Shown here piece after piece: positions 31,431 through 40,523 of a stretch of 64,000 nucleotides of DNA (position 1 is the first letter of the stretch; every line of letters starts with the position of its first letter). The translations under genes were made by a program, and so were the position numbers. Below the pieces are notes generated by a model. That model did not search any database, was not told the origin of the DNA, and was given only the letters and a program-made list of their open reading frames with translations. Source of the DNA: Methyloprofundus sp. (lineage in GTDB: Bacteria; Pseudomonadota; Gammaproteobacteria; Methylococcales; Methylomonadaceae). The stretch is from NCBI GenBank assembly GCA_016592635.1, contig AP023240.1, positions 434,001-498,000 of the forward strand, read 5' to 3'.

Positions 31431-31729
31431 CATCAGCCTACAGAGTACGGTATTGATTTTTAGTTAGAGAGTGGTTACTTATAATGCTATATATATCTAT
31501 TTTAAGGGTTAAATAACAAAGTTCAAGCATATGGGGGTAAAGTTTATAAATAAATAGTTATTCTTAACTTATTGATAAATAATGCATTGCCAGTGTTTTT
31601 GTAATTGTTGACTAAAACAGTAGGAAATAGTTTGACATATCTAGTTATTCTAATATAATAAAACCCTAATATGTATTTACTCAATACCATATTGACTTAA
31701 TAAATAAACAGATCTCGGGGGAGACCAAC
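31431..31729. other. Intergenic stretch downstream of the IS110 element
   Basis: It begins with the presumed remainder of palindromic repeat copy B. The rest is AT-rich with no gene. A good CTCGGGGGAG ribosome site lies just before the next gene, whose promoter must lie here but is not confidently located. Confidence 0.4.
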
Positions 31730-32305
31730 ATGAAATTAAAATTACTAATAGCCGCTGGCTTAGTTGCATTAACAACTGGCTGTTCAACTTTTGAAAGTAC
31801 ACCGATCGTTGCAGAAAGTGCACCACTTTATAACGAAACTTTAAATCCACGTCAAAAAGAATATCCCAATCATTTAGGTTTTAATGATTTACATATTCAA
31901 GCGATTCGTCATATGCAACCAGATACGCATGACGTGCATGATCCTAAATTGCAAATGATCGTGCATCACCATTGTAAAGCTTATGAAGATGACACAATGA
32001 TCTGCTTGATGTTCCATTCAGGTATGAAAGATCAAGATAAGCCAATTGGTTTTGAATATATCATTACCACAGCTCAGTACAATTCATTACCTGAAGAAGA
32101 AAAAGGTTACTGGCATTACCATTTAGTTGAAGTGCCAAGAGCACATGCAACATTCCCGGATTTAACAGCTGCTGAAGCTGAGAAAATTTTACCTGCTGTT
32201 AACGAAACTTACGGTAAAGTAGTTTATTTCAAAAGTATGGATGATAAGTTCCCACTGGGCGAACCGTACGTCTTAATCGTTCAGGATATGCCTGAACAAG
32301 ATTAA
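31730..32305 (+). CDS. DUF1264-family lipoprotein
   Basis: A 191-residue lipoprotein: lipobox LTTGC (Cys ~18). The mature part carries the DUF1264 signature: HHHCKAYEDDTMICLMFHSG, IGFEYIITTAQYNSLPEEEK and a 'YWHYHLVEV' stretch. The family is found in bacteria, fungi and plants (oil-body-associated proteins); function unknown. Strong ribosome site (GGGGGAG). A clear intrinsic terminator follows, so it is single-gene. Confidence 0.85.
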   Translation: MKLKLLIAAGLVALTTGCSTFESTPIVAESAPLYNETLNPRQKEYPNHLGFNDLHIQAIRHMQPDTHDVHDPKLQMIVHHHCKAYEDDTMICLMFHSGMKDQDKPIGFEYIITTAQYNSLPEEEKGYWHYHLVEVPRAHATFPDLTAAEAEKILPAVNETYGKVVYFKSMDDKFPLGEPYVLIVQDMPEQD

Positions 32306-32416
32306 GCATTAAATAGTTTTTAGCATTTTCCTTGTTATTTTGAGCAATTTTTAAAGACGAAAGACTATTTTTCTAATTCGGGAGATACTTGGTTAAAGTA
32401 GTTTTAAGTCTTTATC

Positions 32417-32445
32417 AAAGCCCTTTTTTTAAAGGGCTTTTTTTT
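32417..32445 (+). terminator. Intrinsic terminator of the DUF1264 gene
   Basis: AAAGCCCTTT pairs with AAAGGGCTTT around a short T loop and is followed by a run of T to 32445. Confidence 0.85.
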
Positions 32446-32612
32446 AACTTGAAAAAATGCATATAATCATTTTGTAGGCGATAGTTAGCAGCGTGTTGCA
32501 CTATGTTTCTATCTAGGGAAGAGGGAATTATTGAAATCTCGTCCCTTAGTAACGTAAGCTAGGTTAGGTTGATGTGTGCGCATTTTTCTGGAATGTCATT
32601 GTGGAGAAATAT

Positions 32613-33683
32613 ATGAAAATATATAGCATAGGGTTTTGGTTATTGTTGCAATCAACAGGATTGCTGGCTAATAATTTATTAGGTTTGCCAGTATTATCTA
32701 TTCCCGATAACAATCCGCAAACGCCTGCAAAAATAGCCTTAGGTGAACGTTTATTTAATGATAAACGCTTAAGCCAGGATGGTACGGTAAGTTGTGCTAG
32801 TTGTCATCAAGATGATAAGGCACTGACTGATGGTCGGTCGGTAGCTGTTGGTATTCGACAGCTAACAGGGTTTAGGAATGCACCAACCGTTGTTAATGCC
32901 GCATTTTATAAAACTTTATTTATTGATGGTAGAGCTGCCAGTTTAGAAGAGCAAGCTTTAGGGCCACTATTAAGCCCTGTAGAGCATGGCTTAAAGGATC
33001 ATGCACAAATTGTAGCAATCGTTAGTCAAGATCAAGCTTATCAAGAGCAGTTTGCAGCTGTTTTCCAGCAAGCCGAACAAGAAATAGCCGTACAACAAAT
33101 TGGGCAAGCCATTGCCAGTTTTGAGCGTACTTTGATTGCAGGAAATTCAGCGTTCGATCAATACTTGTTTGGTCGTGATCGCCAAGCGATGACGCAAAGT
33201 GAAGCGCGGGGCATGCGTTTATTTAGGCGCAAAGGAAATTGTGCTAATTGCCATGAAATTAGTGGTAAAGATGCTTTATTTATGGATAACCGCTTTTATA
33301 ATTTAGGCGTTGGCTTTAATAAAGTGAATCCGCAATTTAACGAATTTGTACAGACATTAAGAAACGGGGATAGTCCCGAAGAATTTGGCTTTACGGCAGC
33401 ACAGAGCGCAGAGCTAGGTCGCTTTAATGTCACTAAAGTGATTGCTGATATTGGTAAATTTAAAACACCCACTTTAAGAAATATAGCGTTAACAGCACCT
33501 TATATGCATGATGGCAGCGTTGCCACTCTGGAAGAAGTGGTGGAATATTATGATAAAGGCGGCGATGAAAATCCTTTGTTAGATTCGGCTATTTTCCCGT
33601 TACACTTAACCCAACAGGAAAAACAGGATTTGGTGAATTTTCTTAAAGCATTAACTAGTGCGCAGTATGTGCAAGGAAAATAA
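32613..33683 (+). CDS. Dihaem cytochrome c peroxidase/MauG-family protein
   Basis: A 356-residue exported protein: signal peptide (residues 1-18), then two c-type haem sites, CASCH (~67) and CANCH (~205). Flanking blocks LGERLFNDKRLSQDGTVSCA, FRNAPTVVNAAF, KTPTLRNIALTAPYMHDGS and the C-terminal LVNFLKALT define the CCP/MauG family. Such enzymes reduce hydrogen peroxide or oxidise a protein partner in the periplasm. ATG at 32613 follows a GGAG site; an upstream GTG/ATG in frame lacks a signal peptide. Which sub-family applies cannot be fixed from the motifs seen. Confidence 0.9.
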   Translation: MKIYSIGFWLLLQSTGLLANNLLGLPVLSIPDNNPQTPAKIALGERLFNDKRLSQDGTVSCASCHQDDKALTDGRSVAVGIRQLTGFRNAPTVVNAAFYKTLFIDGRAASLEEQALGPLLSPVEHGLKDHAQIVAIVSQDQAYQEQFAAVFQQAEQEIAVQQIGQAIASFERTLIAGNSAFDQYLFGRDRQAMTQSEARGMRLFRRKGNCANCHEISGKDALFMDNRFYNLGVGFNKVNPQFNEFVQTLRNGDSPEEFGFTAAQSAELGRFNVTKVIADIGKFKTPTLRNIALTAPYMHDGSVATLEEVVEYYDKGGDENPLLDSAIFPLHLTQQEKQDLVNFLKALTSAQYVQGK

Positions 33684-33767
33684 TGCCTACCTTTTTGAAA
33701 ATAACACCTGCTAGGGCTTGTTATTAATACCAGTTAAAACCAAATTTATGGAGCTAGTACCTATTAA

Positions 33768-33788
33768 GAGCTGAATTATATTCAGCTC
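33768..33788. terminator. Palindrome downstream of the cytochrome gene
   Basis: GAGCTGAATTATATTCAGCTC is a near-uninterrupted 21-bp palindrome, 85 bp after the cytochrome stop. Possible weak terminator or operator. The rest of 33684-34014 shows no gene. Confidence 0.35.
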
Positions 33789-34014
33789 AGTTCCAAAGAT
33801 CCATTTCAATATACCACATCAGATTGCAGGGTTGTCTATCCTGTATCAAGCCTTTCAGTTCAGCGTGCACACATTCAAATTCACAAAAGTAATTAGTTGA
33901 ATACTGCTGACACAGCATTAGTTTTATTAATTCTTAACTGCAATTAAGATAGAATTACACTTATTTGAGAACTGTTATTTTCATAACGGTTTATGTATTT
34001 GAATAAGGTAAGCA

Positions 34015-34818
34015 ATGAGTAGTGAAGTAATCAACCAAGCACCCACAGTAGGTCGGGCAAAAGAATTAGAGCAGCAAGCAAAAGAGGGGCTTAAGCAGTT
34101 AAAGGTGGGGCAGGATATGGTAATTGCGGCTTGCCATAAAATGAGAGATACCAAGGCATATAGTACTCTGGGTTTTGAGACTTACCATGCTTGGGGAGAA
34201 AGTACTCTAAACCTAAAAAAATCTAGGCTTAATGAATTAGCTCTAGCGGGTGAGGTGCAGCAGGAATTATTAATTAAGGTTGCTGCTAAGGTTACTGGCT
34301 CTGATTCACAGGGTGTTTTTAAGCATGCTGATTTGTCGGAAAATAGTGCATCGTCTATTGAGGTCTCAGACTCTGTAGCTGAAGAAGTTATTGAAAAACA
34401 AGCTTCTGATATGGTTAGTATTCCAGTTGATAGCGTTGCCATGACTCCTTTCGAGCTGTCTGATATCAGTACGCCTCAATTAGTCGCCTTGGCAAAAGCC
34501 CCTAAGGGGGAGCGGTTGGCAGTATTGGATAAGGTGGCAATAGAAGCTAAAGCTGAAGATAAACCTATTACCACTAGTACCATTAAGGAAGCGATAAAAG
34601 CAGCGGCTGAACCAGTTGTATTATCAGCTGACGAGCAAGCGAAAGAAATTAAAAAGAGCCATAGATTAGCAATGGGCAAGGTCAGCAAGTTAGGAGAGAC
34701 TTTAAGAGAGTTGGATACAGCTCAGGTTAATAGTGAAGAGGTTGAGAGCTGGAAGACTTACTTAGATGAGGCCAAAGAATCGATCATGGCACTTGAAAAG
34801 AACCTCGGGTATTATTGA
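34015..34818 (+). CDS. Hypothetical protein with helical N-terminal DNA-binding-like region
   Basis: A 267-residue soluble, mostly helical protein. Residues ~15-80 (LKQLKVGQDMVIAACHKM, YSTLGFETYHAWGESTLNL, KKSRLNELALAGEV) resemble the helix-turn-helix-type regions of phage/plasmid DUF3102-like or ParB-accessory proteins. The middle (~110-160) is acidic and Ser-rich, probably disordered. A second helical segment runs from ~150 and the end is coiled-coil. It is isolated between the cytochrome gene and an exchanger-like gene, with an AAGG site. A decayed mobile-element protein is an alternative. Function not assigned. Confidence 0.45.
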   Translation: MSSEVINQAPTVGRAKELEQQAKEGLKQLKVGQDMVIAACHKMRDTKAYSTLGFETYHAWGESTLNLKKSRLNELALAGEVQQELLIKVAAKVTGSDSQGVFKHADLSENSASSIEVSDSVAEEVIEKQASDMVSIPVDSVAMTPFELSDISTPQLVALAKAPKGERLAVLDKVAIEAKAEDKPITTSTIKEAIKAAAEPVVLSADEQAKEIKKSHRLAMGKVSKLGETLRELDTAQVNSEEVESWKTYLDEAKESIMALEKNLGYY

Positions 34819-34907
34819 GTTCTTGTCCTTAAGTCAAATCTAAAGTCATCTATTTGAAGCAATAGAAATATGAAATTTTTCACAATGATTATTCTTTTTG
34901 TTAAAGC

Positions 34908-35903
34908 GTGAAAAACCTACTCGATTATTTCCTTATTTTTATTGCCAACCCTTTTGTGCTGCTTGTTCTATTTGTGGTGACGTCTTTTCTAATGATTTGG
35001 CGTTTACAAGTGATGGAGCACAAGGGCTTTGAAGGAACTGTCTTAGGTACACTTATCATGCCTTACTGTTCTGGATTTGCAAACCTCATGTTTGCTTATG
35101 TCATGAGTCAGTCGGCAAGTAATGGTGGTTTGGTGATTGAAAACTGTCTGGTGAATAATGCCACCAATTTGACTTTGATACTCGGGCTTTCGACGGCTTT
35201 TGGTGCATCAGGGTTGCTGCAAAAAGGTAATTCTAAGAAAAAGTCAAAAACTAACACTGATTTGCAGCGCATAAATCGACTTAATTTGCTTTTTACTTTG
35301 ATTGCGCTGTTCTTTTTTACTGGCGCGCTCTGGGCTCTGGCAAAAGATCGGGTGCTCGATTTTTATGATGGTTTGGTGTTGGTCGGCCTGTTTGTTTTTT
35401 GGCAAATATTACATGTTTTTGAAATCTTAAAAGACAAAATCAGGAATAATAAAACCTTTCAATGGTCGATTGTTTTCGATCTATTATTGATCGCGATCAG
35501 TGCCTATGGTATTTATTATTCTGTTGATCACTTAGTCGAGTGGATATCTACAGCGGATAGCCAATATATGAATATTAGCCAATTAGGTTGGCTGAGTGGT
35601 GTGCTGATGGTTTTACCCAATGGATTTATTGCCTTATATTATTCGCGTATTGGTAGGCAGGATATTGTGCTAAGCTCCCAAATCGGTGATGGCCATATAT
35701 GTATTCCAATGTGTATAGGGCTATTTGCGCTCTTTAATACCATTCAAGTCCCTGAATTTTTTCAGACGGGTATGTATGTTATTTTAGGCGCAGGTGCCAT
35801 TCATTTTCTAGCGATTGCCATTTTTGGAAGAGTCCCGCGCTTTATTGGCTTCATACTGCTGGTTGCCTATGCCTTTTTTATGTATCAAGGCATTATTCAA
35901 TAG
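34908..35903 (+). CDS. Cation/calcium exchanger (CaCA)-like membrane protein, divergent
   Basis: A 331-residue protein with ~10 TM helices in two halves. Each half has a region resembling the alpha repeat of Na+/Ca2+ exchangers: 'GLVIENCLVNNATNLTLILG' in the first and 'IVLSSQIGDGHICIPMCIG' in the second, with the acidic/asparagine positions only partly kept. A charged cytosolic loop (QKGNSKKKSKTNTD) separates the halves. The start is GTG with little ribosome-site support. Divergent, so ion and direction are unknown. It is followed by MITE copy B. Confidence 0.6.
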   Translation: MKNLLDYFLIFIANPFVLLVLFVVTSFLMIWRLQVMEHKGFEGTVLGTLIMPYCSGFANLMFAYVMSQSASNGGLVIENCLVNNATNLTLILGLSTAFGASGLLQKGNSKKKSKTNTDLQRINRLNLLFTLIALFFFTGALWALAKDRVLDFYDGLVLVGLFVFWQILHVFEILKDKIRNNKTFQWSIVFDLLLIAISAYGIYYSVDHLVEWISTADSQYMNISQLGWLSGVLMVLPNGFIALYYSRIGRQDIVLSSQIGDGHICIPMCIGLFALFNTIQVPEFFQTGMYVILGAGAIHFLAIAIFGRVPRFIGFILLVAYAFFMYQGIIQ

Positions 35904-35909
35904 TTATTA

Positions 35910-36076
35910 TACCAATCCCAATATATTGATGCCCTAACTTCAAAAATGCCGTCATCCTGCATGCTACCCAGTCAAGCTAGGCACAAGCTTTAGCAGGAAT
36001 CTACTGCGCGAATGGATTCCCGATAAAAAGACCTCGGGAATGACGGTATTAAGGTAATTATTTACTGGGATTGGTA
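35910..36076. repeat. MITE-like inverted-repeat element, copy B
   Basis: Same element as at 601-744, with TACCAATCCCA (35910-35920) and TGGGATTGGTA (36066-36076) ends. It has a 23-bp extra segment in the inner arm (AGTCAAGCTAGGCAC-type sequence). Its right end abuts the stop codon of the diguanylate cyclase gene, so it forms that gene's 3' end. Confidence 0.75.
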
Positions 36077-37126
36077 TTACTCGCTCCTCAGTGTGACTTG
36101 GTTGCGACCATTTTCTTTTGATTGGTATAGTGCTGCATCCGCCATTGATAAGATTTCAATACTATTTTCTGTGGATCGGTCATTCAATAGGGCAACACCG
36201 AATGACATGGTGACCTGTAAAAATTCACCCTCTAGCGGGCTGCCGTTTGCGCTAATCTTTTTAAATTTATGTTCTGCAATAGAGAGTCGCAAACGCTCGA
36301 CTATCTTTAAAACCTGCTCTTTTTCAGAGTCTTCATAAATGAGTAAAAACTCCTCGCCGCCATAGCGGCCAGCAACATCAAGGTGCTTGCGAATCATTCC
36401 CGCAAAAAGGCTGCCGATTTCTTGCAAAACTGAATCACCTTGAATATGACCATATTGATCATTCACTTTCTTAAAATAATCAATATCTGCTAAGGCAATG
36501 GCTCCTAACCACGTTTTCTTACGTTTTTGACGTTGAAAGGTTTTTTCTAATTCTTCCCGAATTGCACGGCTATTCAATAGGCCGGTTAATCCGTCATAAT
36601 TAGCTAGTTTTTCAAATTGAGTTTTCATTAAAACAGAGCTCAACAAATTGCACATAATTTCACAAGTGCGCACTTCGTAGTCTTGTACATCAGATTCATC
36701 GCCAAAGAAGTCACCTGCTAATAAGTAGCCGTGCCCTAAATTCTCCGGCATATAGATAGCCCCGACAATATCGCAGCCCCAACCTGGAATATTAATGGCG
36801 GAAACATTACGATTCTTAAATGCCATGACTTCGTTAGTAAATTCCAGCGGGGGATTATCAATATTAAGGCATATTTTTGCACCTTCTATTAAATCCGGCC
36901 TGATATGGTCGGGGTTACAAACTGCCACGACTTCAATAATAAAGTCGCTTTCGATGATATTAGTGATTTTATAGAGCACACCAATATGAAAGCCCATGGC
37001 TTTATTGATGATTTGCAGTGGTTTCTCAAAGTAGCTCTGCTGTTGCTGTGAGCAATTAGCTAAGTGATAACTCAGCTCCCCTAATTGATTCAGGAGGTAT
37101 TCGGCTGAGTTGATGGCTTTACCCAT
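36077..37126 (-). CDS. Diguanylate cyclase with N-terminal GAF-like sensor
   Basis: A 349-residue protein. Residues ~30-170 look like a GAF-type sensor domain. A complete GGDEF domain follows (~185-345): GYDGLTGLLN-like start YDGLTGLLNSRAIREELE, ALADIDYFKKVNDQYGH, active-site GRYGGEEFLLIYED, and MSFGVALL. The GGEEF signature supports c-di-GMP synthesis. The RxxD inhibitory site is not evident. No TM helix is predicted, so cytoplasmic. c-di-GMP might tune motility or exopolysaccharide; that is inference. Confidence 0.92.
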   Translation of the reverse strand: MGKAINSAEYLLNQLGELSYHLANCSQQQQSYFEKPLQIINKAMGFHIGVLYKITNIIESDFIIEVVAVCNPDHIRPDLIEGAKICLNIDNPPLEFTNEVMAFKNRNVSAINIPGWGCDIVGAIYMPENLGHGYLLAGDFFGDESDVQDYEVRTCEIMCNLLSSVLMKTQFEKLANYDGLTGLLNSRAIREELEKTFQRQKRKKTWLGAIALADIDYFKKVNDQYGHIQGDSVLQEIGSLFAGMIRKHLDVAGRYGGEEFLLIYEDSEKEQVLKIVERLRLSIAEHKFKKISANGSPLEGEFLQVTMSFGVALLNDRSTENSIEILSMADAALYQSKENGRNQVTLRSE

Positions 37127-37277
37127 TAATAATTCCTTAAAAAAATAACTGCATAATAATTGAAATACAGTATAGGGACTCTATTTAGTTTGCAAGCAAA
37201 TAGGTTGGTGTTTATTGTTACAGAGAGAATAGGCTTTGTGTGGTATAAAACGGTACTCTTTAGCACCTTTAGCACCT

Positions 37278-37697
37278 TTAGCCCTTAGTTCCGCATTGTA
37301 CGCAAAACTTGACACTGAAAACATTTTGTCGTGCACAGTTTTTGCATATTTTTTTCTTGAGCAGTGGAAACTCTTCAGCAGGAAACAAAGCACCACCACA
37401 GCGCCGACAAATACGGCTATTTTTACTACTATTGGTTTTACAGACAGGGCAGTGACCAATTGGGCGTAGCGGGCTGTGCAATAACATGCTGGTTATTTTC
37501 TTAGCATTATAACGATACAAGTAGAGCACAAAGCTATTGAGAAAGCTGGTAGGTATGATGCTGATCATGCCACCTAACAACATGATTTTGGCCAAAAACC
37601 AAAATGGCTCAGGTGCAAAGCGATCCGTGCGACGTACTAGCCAGAACCAAAAACTGGTGCTGAATAACAGGGCCGTCAATACGATAAATGTTGCCAT
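37278..37697 (-). CDS. Membrane protein with C-terminal zinc ribbons
   Basis: A 139-residue protein: two N-terminal TM segments (~2-20 and ~33-60), then a cytoplasmic zinc-ribbon tail with CPVC, CRRC, CKNC and CVQC pairs, two ribbons in tandem. It overlaps the next gene by one nt (TAATG) with a strong AAGGAGGG site, so the two are co-translated. No enzyme motif. The pair suggests a small membrane complex of unknown role. Confidence 0.65.
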   Translation of the reverse strand: MATFIVLTALLFSTSFWFWLVRRTDRFAPEPFWFLAKIMLLGGMISIIPTSFLNSFVLYLYRYNAKKITSMLLHSPLRPIGHCPVCKTNSSKNSRICRRCGGALFPAEEFPLLKKKICKNCARQNVFSVKFCVQCGTKG

Positions 37698-38197
37698 TAA
37701 GCCCTCCTTACTTGTTGTAGTTGTTCGCCATATTTAGCGCCAAAATAAGCAATAAAATACGGAATAATCCAAGCAACAAATGAAGTGCCAATATCTTGAG
37801 TGAGCAGGTTAGTTAAGGTTGCTAATAAGGCCACTGCAATAGCAGGCTCCTTTAGGGTGATCCCTGGAGAAAGGTAAGCACTGATAAAGCCGCCGATAAA
37901 AAACACAAACAGGTTGCTGATAATAATCAAAGTAAGCAACATTGGGTTGTTTAAATTGATACTATTATCGCCAAGCAGTGCGAAGATCATAAAGCCGATG
38001 ACAATATACACACCCATAAAGGTCAGAATAAAGATGCCAATGGATTTAAATATCCAGCTGATATCCAGTTTTTTTGTAGCAATAATTTTTGTTGATCCAG
38101 ATAGGGGGCTTTCATTGGGCTGTTGGTGTTTGGTTCCACATTCAGCACAAAAAATATCACCGGCTTTAATTGCCGCACCGCATTGTTGACAGTACAT
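37697..38197 (-). CDS. Zinc-ribbon membrane protein
   Basis: A 166-residue protein beginning with a zinc ribbon (MYCQQCGAAI...FCAECGTKH, two CxxC pairs), then a short linker and four predicted TM helices (~48-75, 85-110, 120-140, 145-158). The ribbon-plus-TM layout is common in uncharacterised bacterial proteins. It is translationally coupled to the preceding CDS on this strand. Function unknown. Confidence 0.7.
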   Translation of the reverse strand: MYCQQCGAAIKAGDIFCAECGTKHQQPNESPLSGSTKIIATKKLDISWIFKSIGIFILTFMGVYIVIGFMIFALLGDNSINLNNPMLLTLIIISNLFVFFIGGFISAYLSPGITLKEPAIAVALLATLTNLLTQDIGTSFVAWIIPYFIAYFGAKYGEQLQQVRRA

Positions 38198-38369
38198 GAC
38201 TCCACCTCAATTGGGTTAAAATTATCTTAATGGCAGTTTTATGCTTTAGGTGCTTAAATGTCAACTAAGATGATGAATGATTTTTACAATATTTACCGCA
38301 TTTTCATTCGTAGGTTTAATGCGCGTACAGCAAAACTTAAGTCAAACTATTATGCGCAGGAGCTTGGTC

Positions 38370-38921
38370 ATGAATATAGCCAATAAAGTACAAAAATTTT
38401 TATGGGGTTCATTAAGTATTGTGATGCTAACGGCCTGTGATGATTTTAATTTAAAAAATGAATCTGTCGCTAAGAGCCCAATAGTTCCGAAGGAATTTTT
38501 TCATCCTGTCGTTGAAGGGAGTGTCGTTAATACAGCTATTAATACCGTCTATATCCCTGTTTATTCAGAAATACTGGTATCTGGTGGTGGCAAACTTAAT
38601 CTCGCCATTACCTTGAGTGTGCGTAATACTGATTTTGCCCAGCCATTAATTGTCAATAAGGTCAGCTATTACAATTCTGCCGGCAAATTGATAGAAGATT
38701 ATTTAGAGGTGCCTTATCATTTGAATCCAATGGCTTCGGCGCATTTCTTTGTAGCTCAAACCGATGCGCGTGGGGGCTTAGGCGCTAATTTTATTGTGCA
38801 ATGGTCGGCTGATAAATTGGCAAATGAGCCGGTAATTGAGGCAGTTATGGCAGGTTCTACAGGTACTCAGGGGACTTCGTTTATGAGTCATGGGCGGACT
38901 ATTGTACGAAAGGGAAACTAA
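38370..38921 (+). CDS. DUF3124-family lipoprotein
   Basis: A 183-residue lipoprotein: signal peptide with lipobox LTAC (MLTACDDF) and a mature beta-rich domain of the DUF3124 type (VYIPVYSEIL, LAITLSVRNTDF, FVAQTDARGGLGANFIVQW). Function unknown. ATG at 38370 follows an AGGAG site; the frame is open to 38277 but the upstream part lacks a signal peptide. No operon partners; the def gene follows after 155 bp. Confidence 0.8.
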   Translation: MNIANKVQKFLWGSLSIVMLTACDDFNLKNESVAKSPIVPKEFFHPVVEGSVVNTAINTVYIPVYSEILVSGGGKLNLAITLSVRNTDFAQPLIVNKVSYYNSAGKLIEDYLEVPYHLNPMASAHFFVAQTDARGGLGANFIVQWSADKLANEPVIEAVMAGSTGTQGTSFMSHGRTIVRKGN

Positions 38922-39076
38922 ACTATAGGTCATGTTTATCAGGTCATTGGAGTATGATCTAAAATTCTGATGCTAATCATTAGCAATCCTGCTTTAAAGC
39001 TGTATTTCTTGGGTATCATAAGTTTCTAATTTCGGATAAAATTCCAGTTATAAATAATTTAATAGTGGAGAGTTAA

Positions 39077-39580
39077 GTGGGTATTTTGTCAATTCTCGAG
39101 TTTCCTGACCCGCGCTTACGTACTGTAGCGAAGTCGGTTGATGAGGTGAATGCCGCCATAACAAGTTTGGTGAGTGATATGTTTGAGACTATGTATGATG
39201 CACATGGCGTTGGTTTGGCTGCCACGCAGGTGGATGCGCATAAGCGTATTATTGTACTGGATATTAGTGACGAGAAGGATGAGCCTATTTGTTTAATTAA
39301 CCCTGAGCTTATTGAAACATCGGGTGAAGAAGAGTCTGATGAGGGCTGTTTGTCGGTTCCTGGTATTTTTGAGCCTATACAGCGTGCTGAGAAGATTAAA
39401 ATATCAGCCTTAGATAAGGTCGGTACTGCCTTTGAATTGGAGGCAGATGGCTTGTTGGCTGTGTGTGTGCAGCATGAGATGGATCATTTGCAGGGTAAGT
39501 TATTTGTGGATTACTTATCCTCATTAAAACGACAAAGAATTAAAAAGAAAATGCAAAAACTGCATAAGCGAGATGCGTAA
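39077..39580 (+). CDS. def: Peptide deformylase
   Basis: A 167-residue metalloenzyme that removes the N-formyl group from new proteins. The three active-site motifs are present: GVGLAATQ (~44-51), EGCLSVPG (~88-95, with the metal-binding Cys) and QHEMDHLQG (~133-141, with two metal His and the catalytic Glu). The start is GTG with a GGAG site. It is the first gene of def-fmt-rsmB-DUF4390-ntrY-ntrX, all on the plus strand, with fmt 4 bp downstream. Confidence 0.96.
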   Translation: MGILSILEFPDPRLRTVAKSVDEVNAAITSLVSDMFETMYDAHGVGLAATQVDAHKRIIVLDISDEKDEPICLINPELIETSGEEESDEGCLSVPGIFEPIQRAEKIKISALDKVGTAFELEADGLLAVCVQHEMDHLQGKLFVDYLSSLKRQRIKKKMQKLHKRDA

Positions 39581-39583
39581 AAG

Positions 39584-40510
39584 ATGAAGATTATTTTTGC
39601 GGGCACGCCCGAATTTGCAGTACCTGCATTACAGATGTTATTAGATTCTGAGCATGAAGTAGTGGCAGTTTATACGCAACCGGATCGTCCTGCTGGTCGT
39701 GGCCGAAAAGTGCAGCTTGGCCCTGTAAAATCCTTGGCATTAAGTGCAGATATTCCTGTCTTGCAGCCTAAAAATTTAAAGGCAGCAGAAGATGTGGAGC
39801 AGCTCCAAGCTTTGGAGGCTGATTTAATGGTGGTGGTCGCGTATGGTTTGATTTTGTCGCAGGAAGTATTGGATATTCCTAAGTTGGGCTGTATCAATAT
39901 TCATGGATCATTATTGCCGCGTTGGCGAGGTGCTGCACCAATTAACCGGGCTATCATGGCAGGTGATACTGAAACTGGAGTCACTATTATGAATGTTGTT
40001 AAGCAACTGGATGCGGGAGATATGTTGCATAAAACCGTGTGTCATATTGGTGATAATGAAACGGCTAGTGAGTTGCATGACAGGATGATGGTATTAGGTG
40101 CAGAGGGATTGCGTACTACATTAGAATTATTGCAAGCTCAGCAATTGGTGCCTGAGCCTCAAGATGAATCTTTGGTCACTTATGCGCATAAGCTAGATAA
40201 AAATGAGTCCAAATTAGACTGGAGCAAGTCGGCTATTGAGTTGGCGCGACAAGTGCGTGGTTTAAATGCATGGCCTGTGGCACAAACGGTGTTGCAAGAC
40301 AAAATCATGCGCGTTTGGCAGGCTGAGGTGGTGGTTGTCGATACTGATGCGCTTCCTGGTGTCATTTTAAATGATAGTAAGCATATTGATGTTGCAACGG
40401 GTGCGGGAGTGTTGCGCTTATTGGAAGTGCAAATGCCTGGTAAAAAACGGATGCCGGTCGCTGCTTTTTTAAATGCGCATAATGTGGCTGGATTGCAGTT
40501 AGGTCAATGA
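39584..40510 (+). CDS. fmt: Methionyl-tRNA formyltransferase
   Basis: A 308-residue enzyme that formylates initiator Met-tRNA using 10-formyl-THF. The N-terminal Rossmann-like start (IIFAGTPEFAVPAL), PAGRGRK loop, and catalytic HGSLLPRWRGAAP with 'MDTGVTIM'-like block ETGVTIM are present; the C-terminal tRNA-binding domain follows after ~205. Length typical. It lies between def and rsmB, the standard order. Confidence 0.96.
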   Translation: MKIIFAGTPEFAVPALQMLLDSEHEVVAVYTQPDRPAGRGRKVQLGPVKSLALSADIPVLQPKNLKAAEDVEQLQALEADLMVVVAYGLILSQEVLDIPKLGCINIHGSLLPRWRGAAPINRAIMAGDTETGVTIMNVVKQLDAGDMLHKTVCHIGDNETASELHDRMMVLGAEGLRTTLELLQAQQLVPEPQDESLVTYAHKLDKNESKLDWSKSAIELARQVRGLNAWPVAQTVLQDKIMRVWQAEVVVVDTDALPGVILNDSKHIDVATGAGVLRLLEVQMPGKKRMPVAAFLNAHNVAGLQLGQ

Positions 40511-40523
40511 TGGGAGTACGGAT

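Noticed and set aside
37181..37459. Open frame on the minus strand
   Set aside because: It lies largely inside the zinc-ribbon membrane gene in another frame, with low-complexity repeats and no ribosome site.
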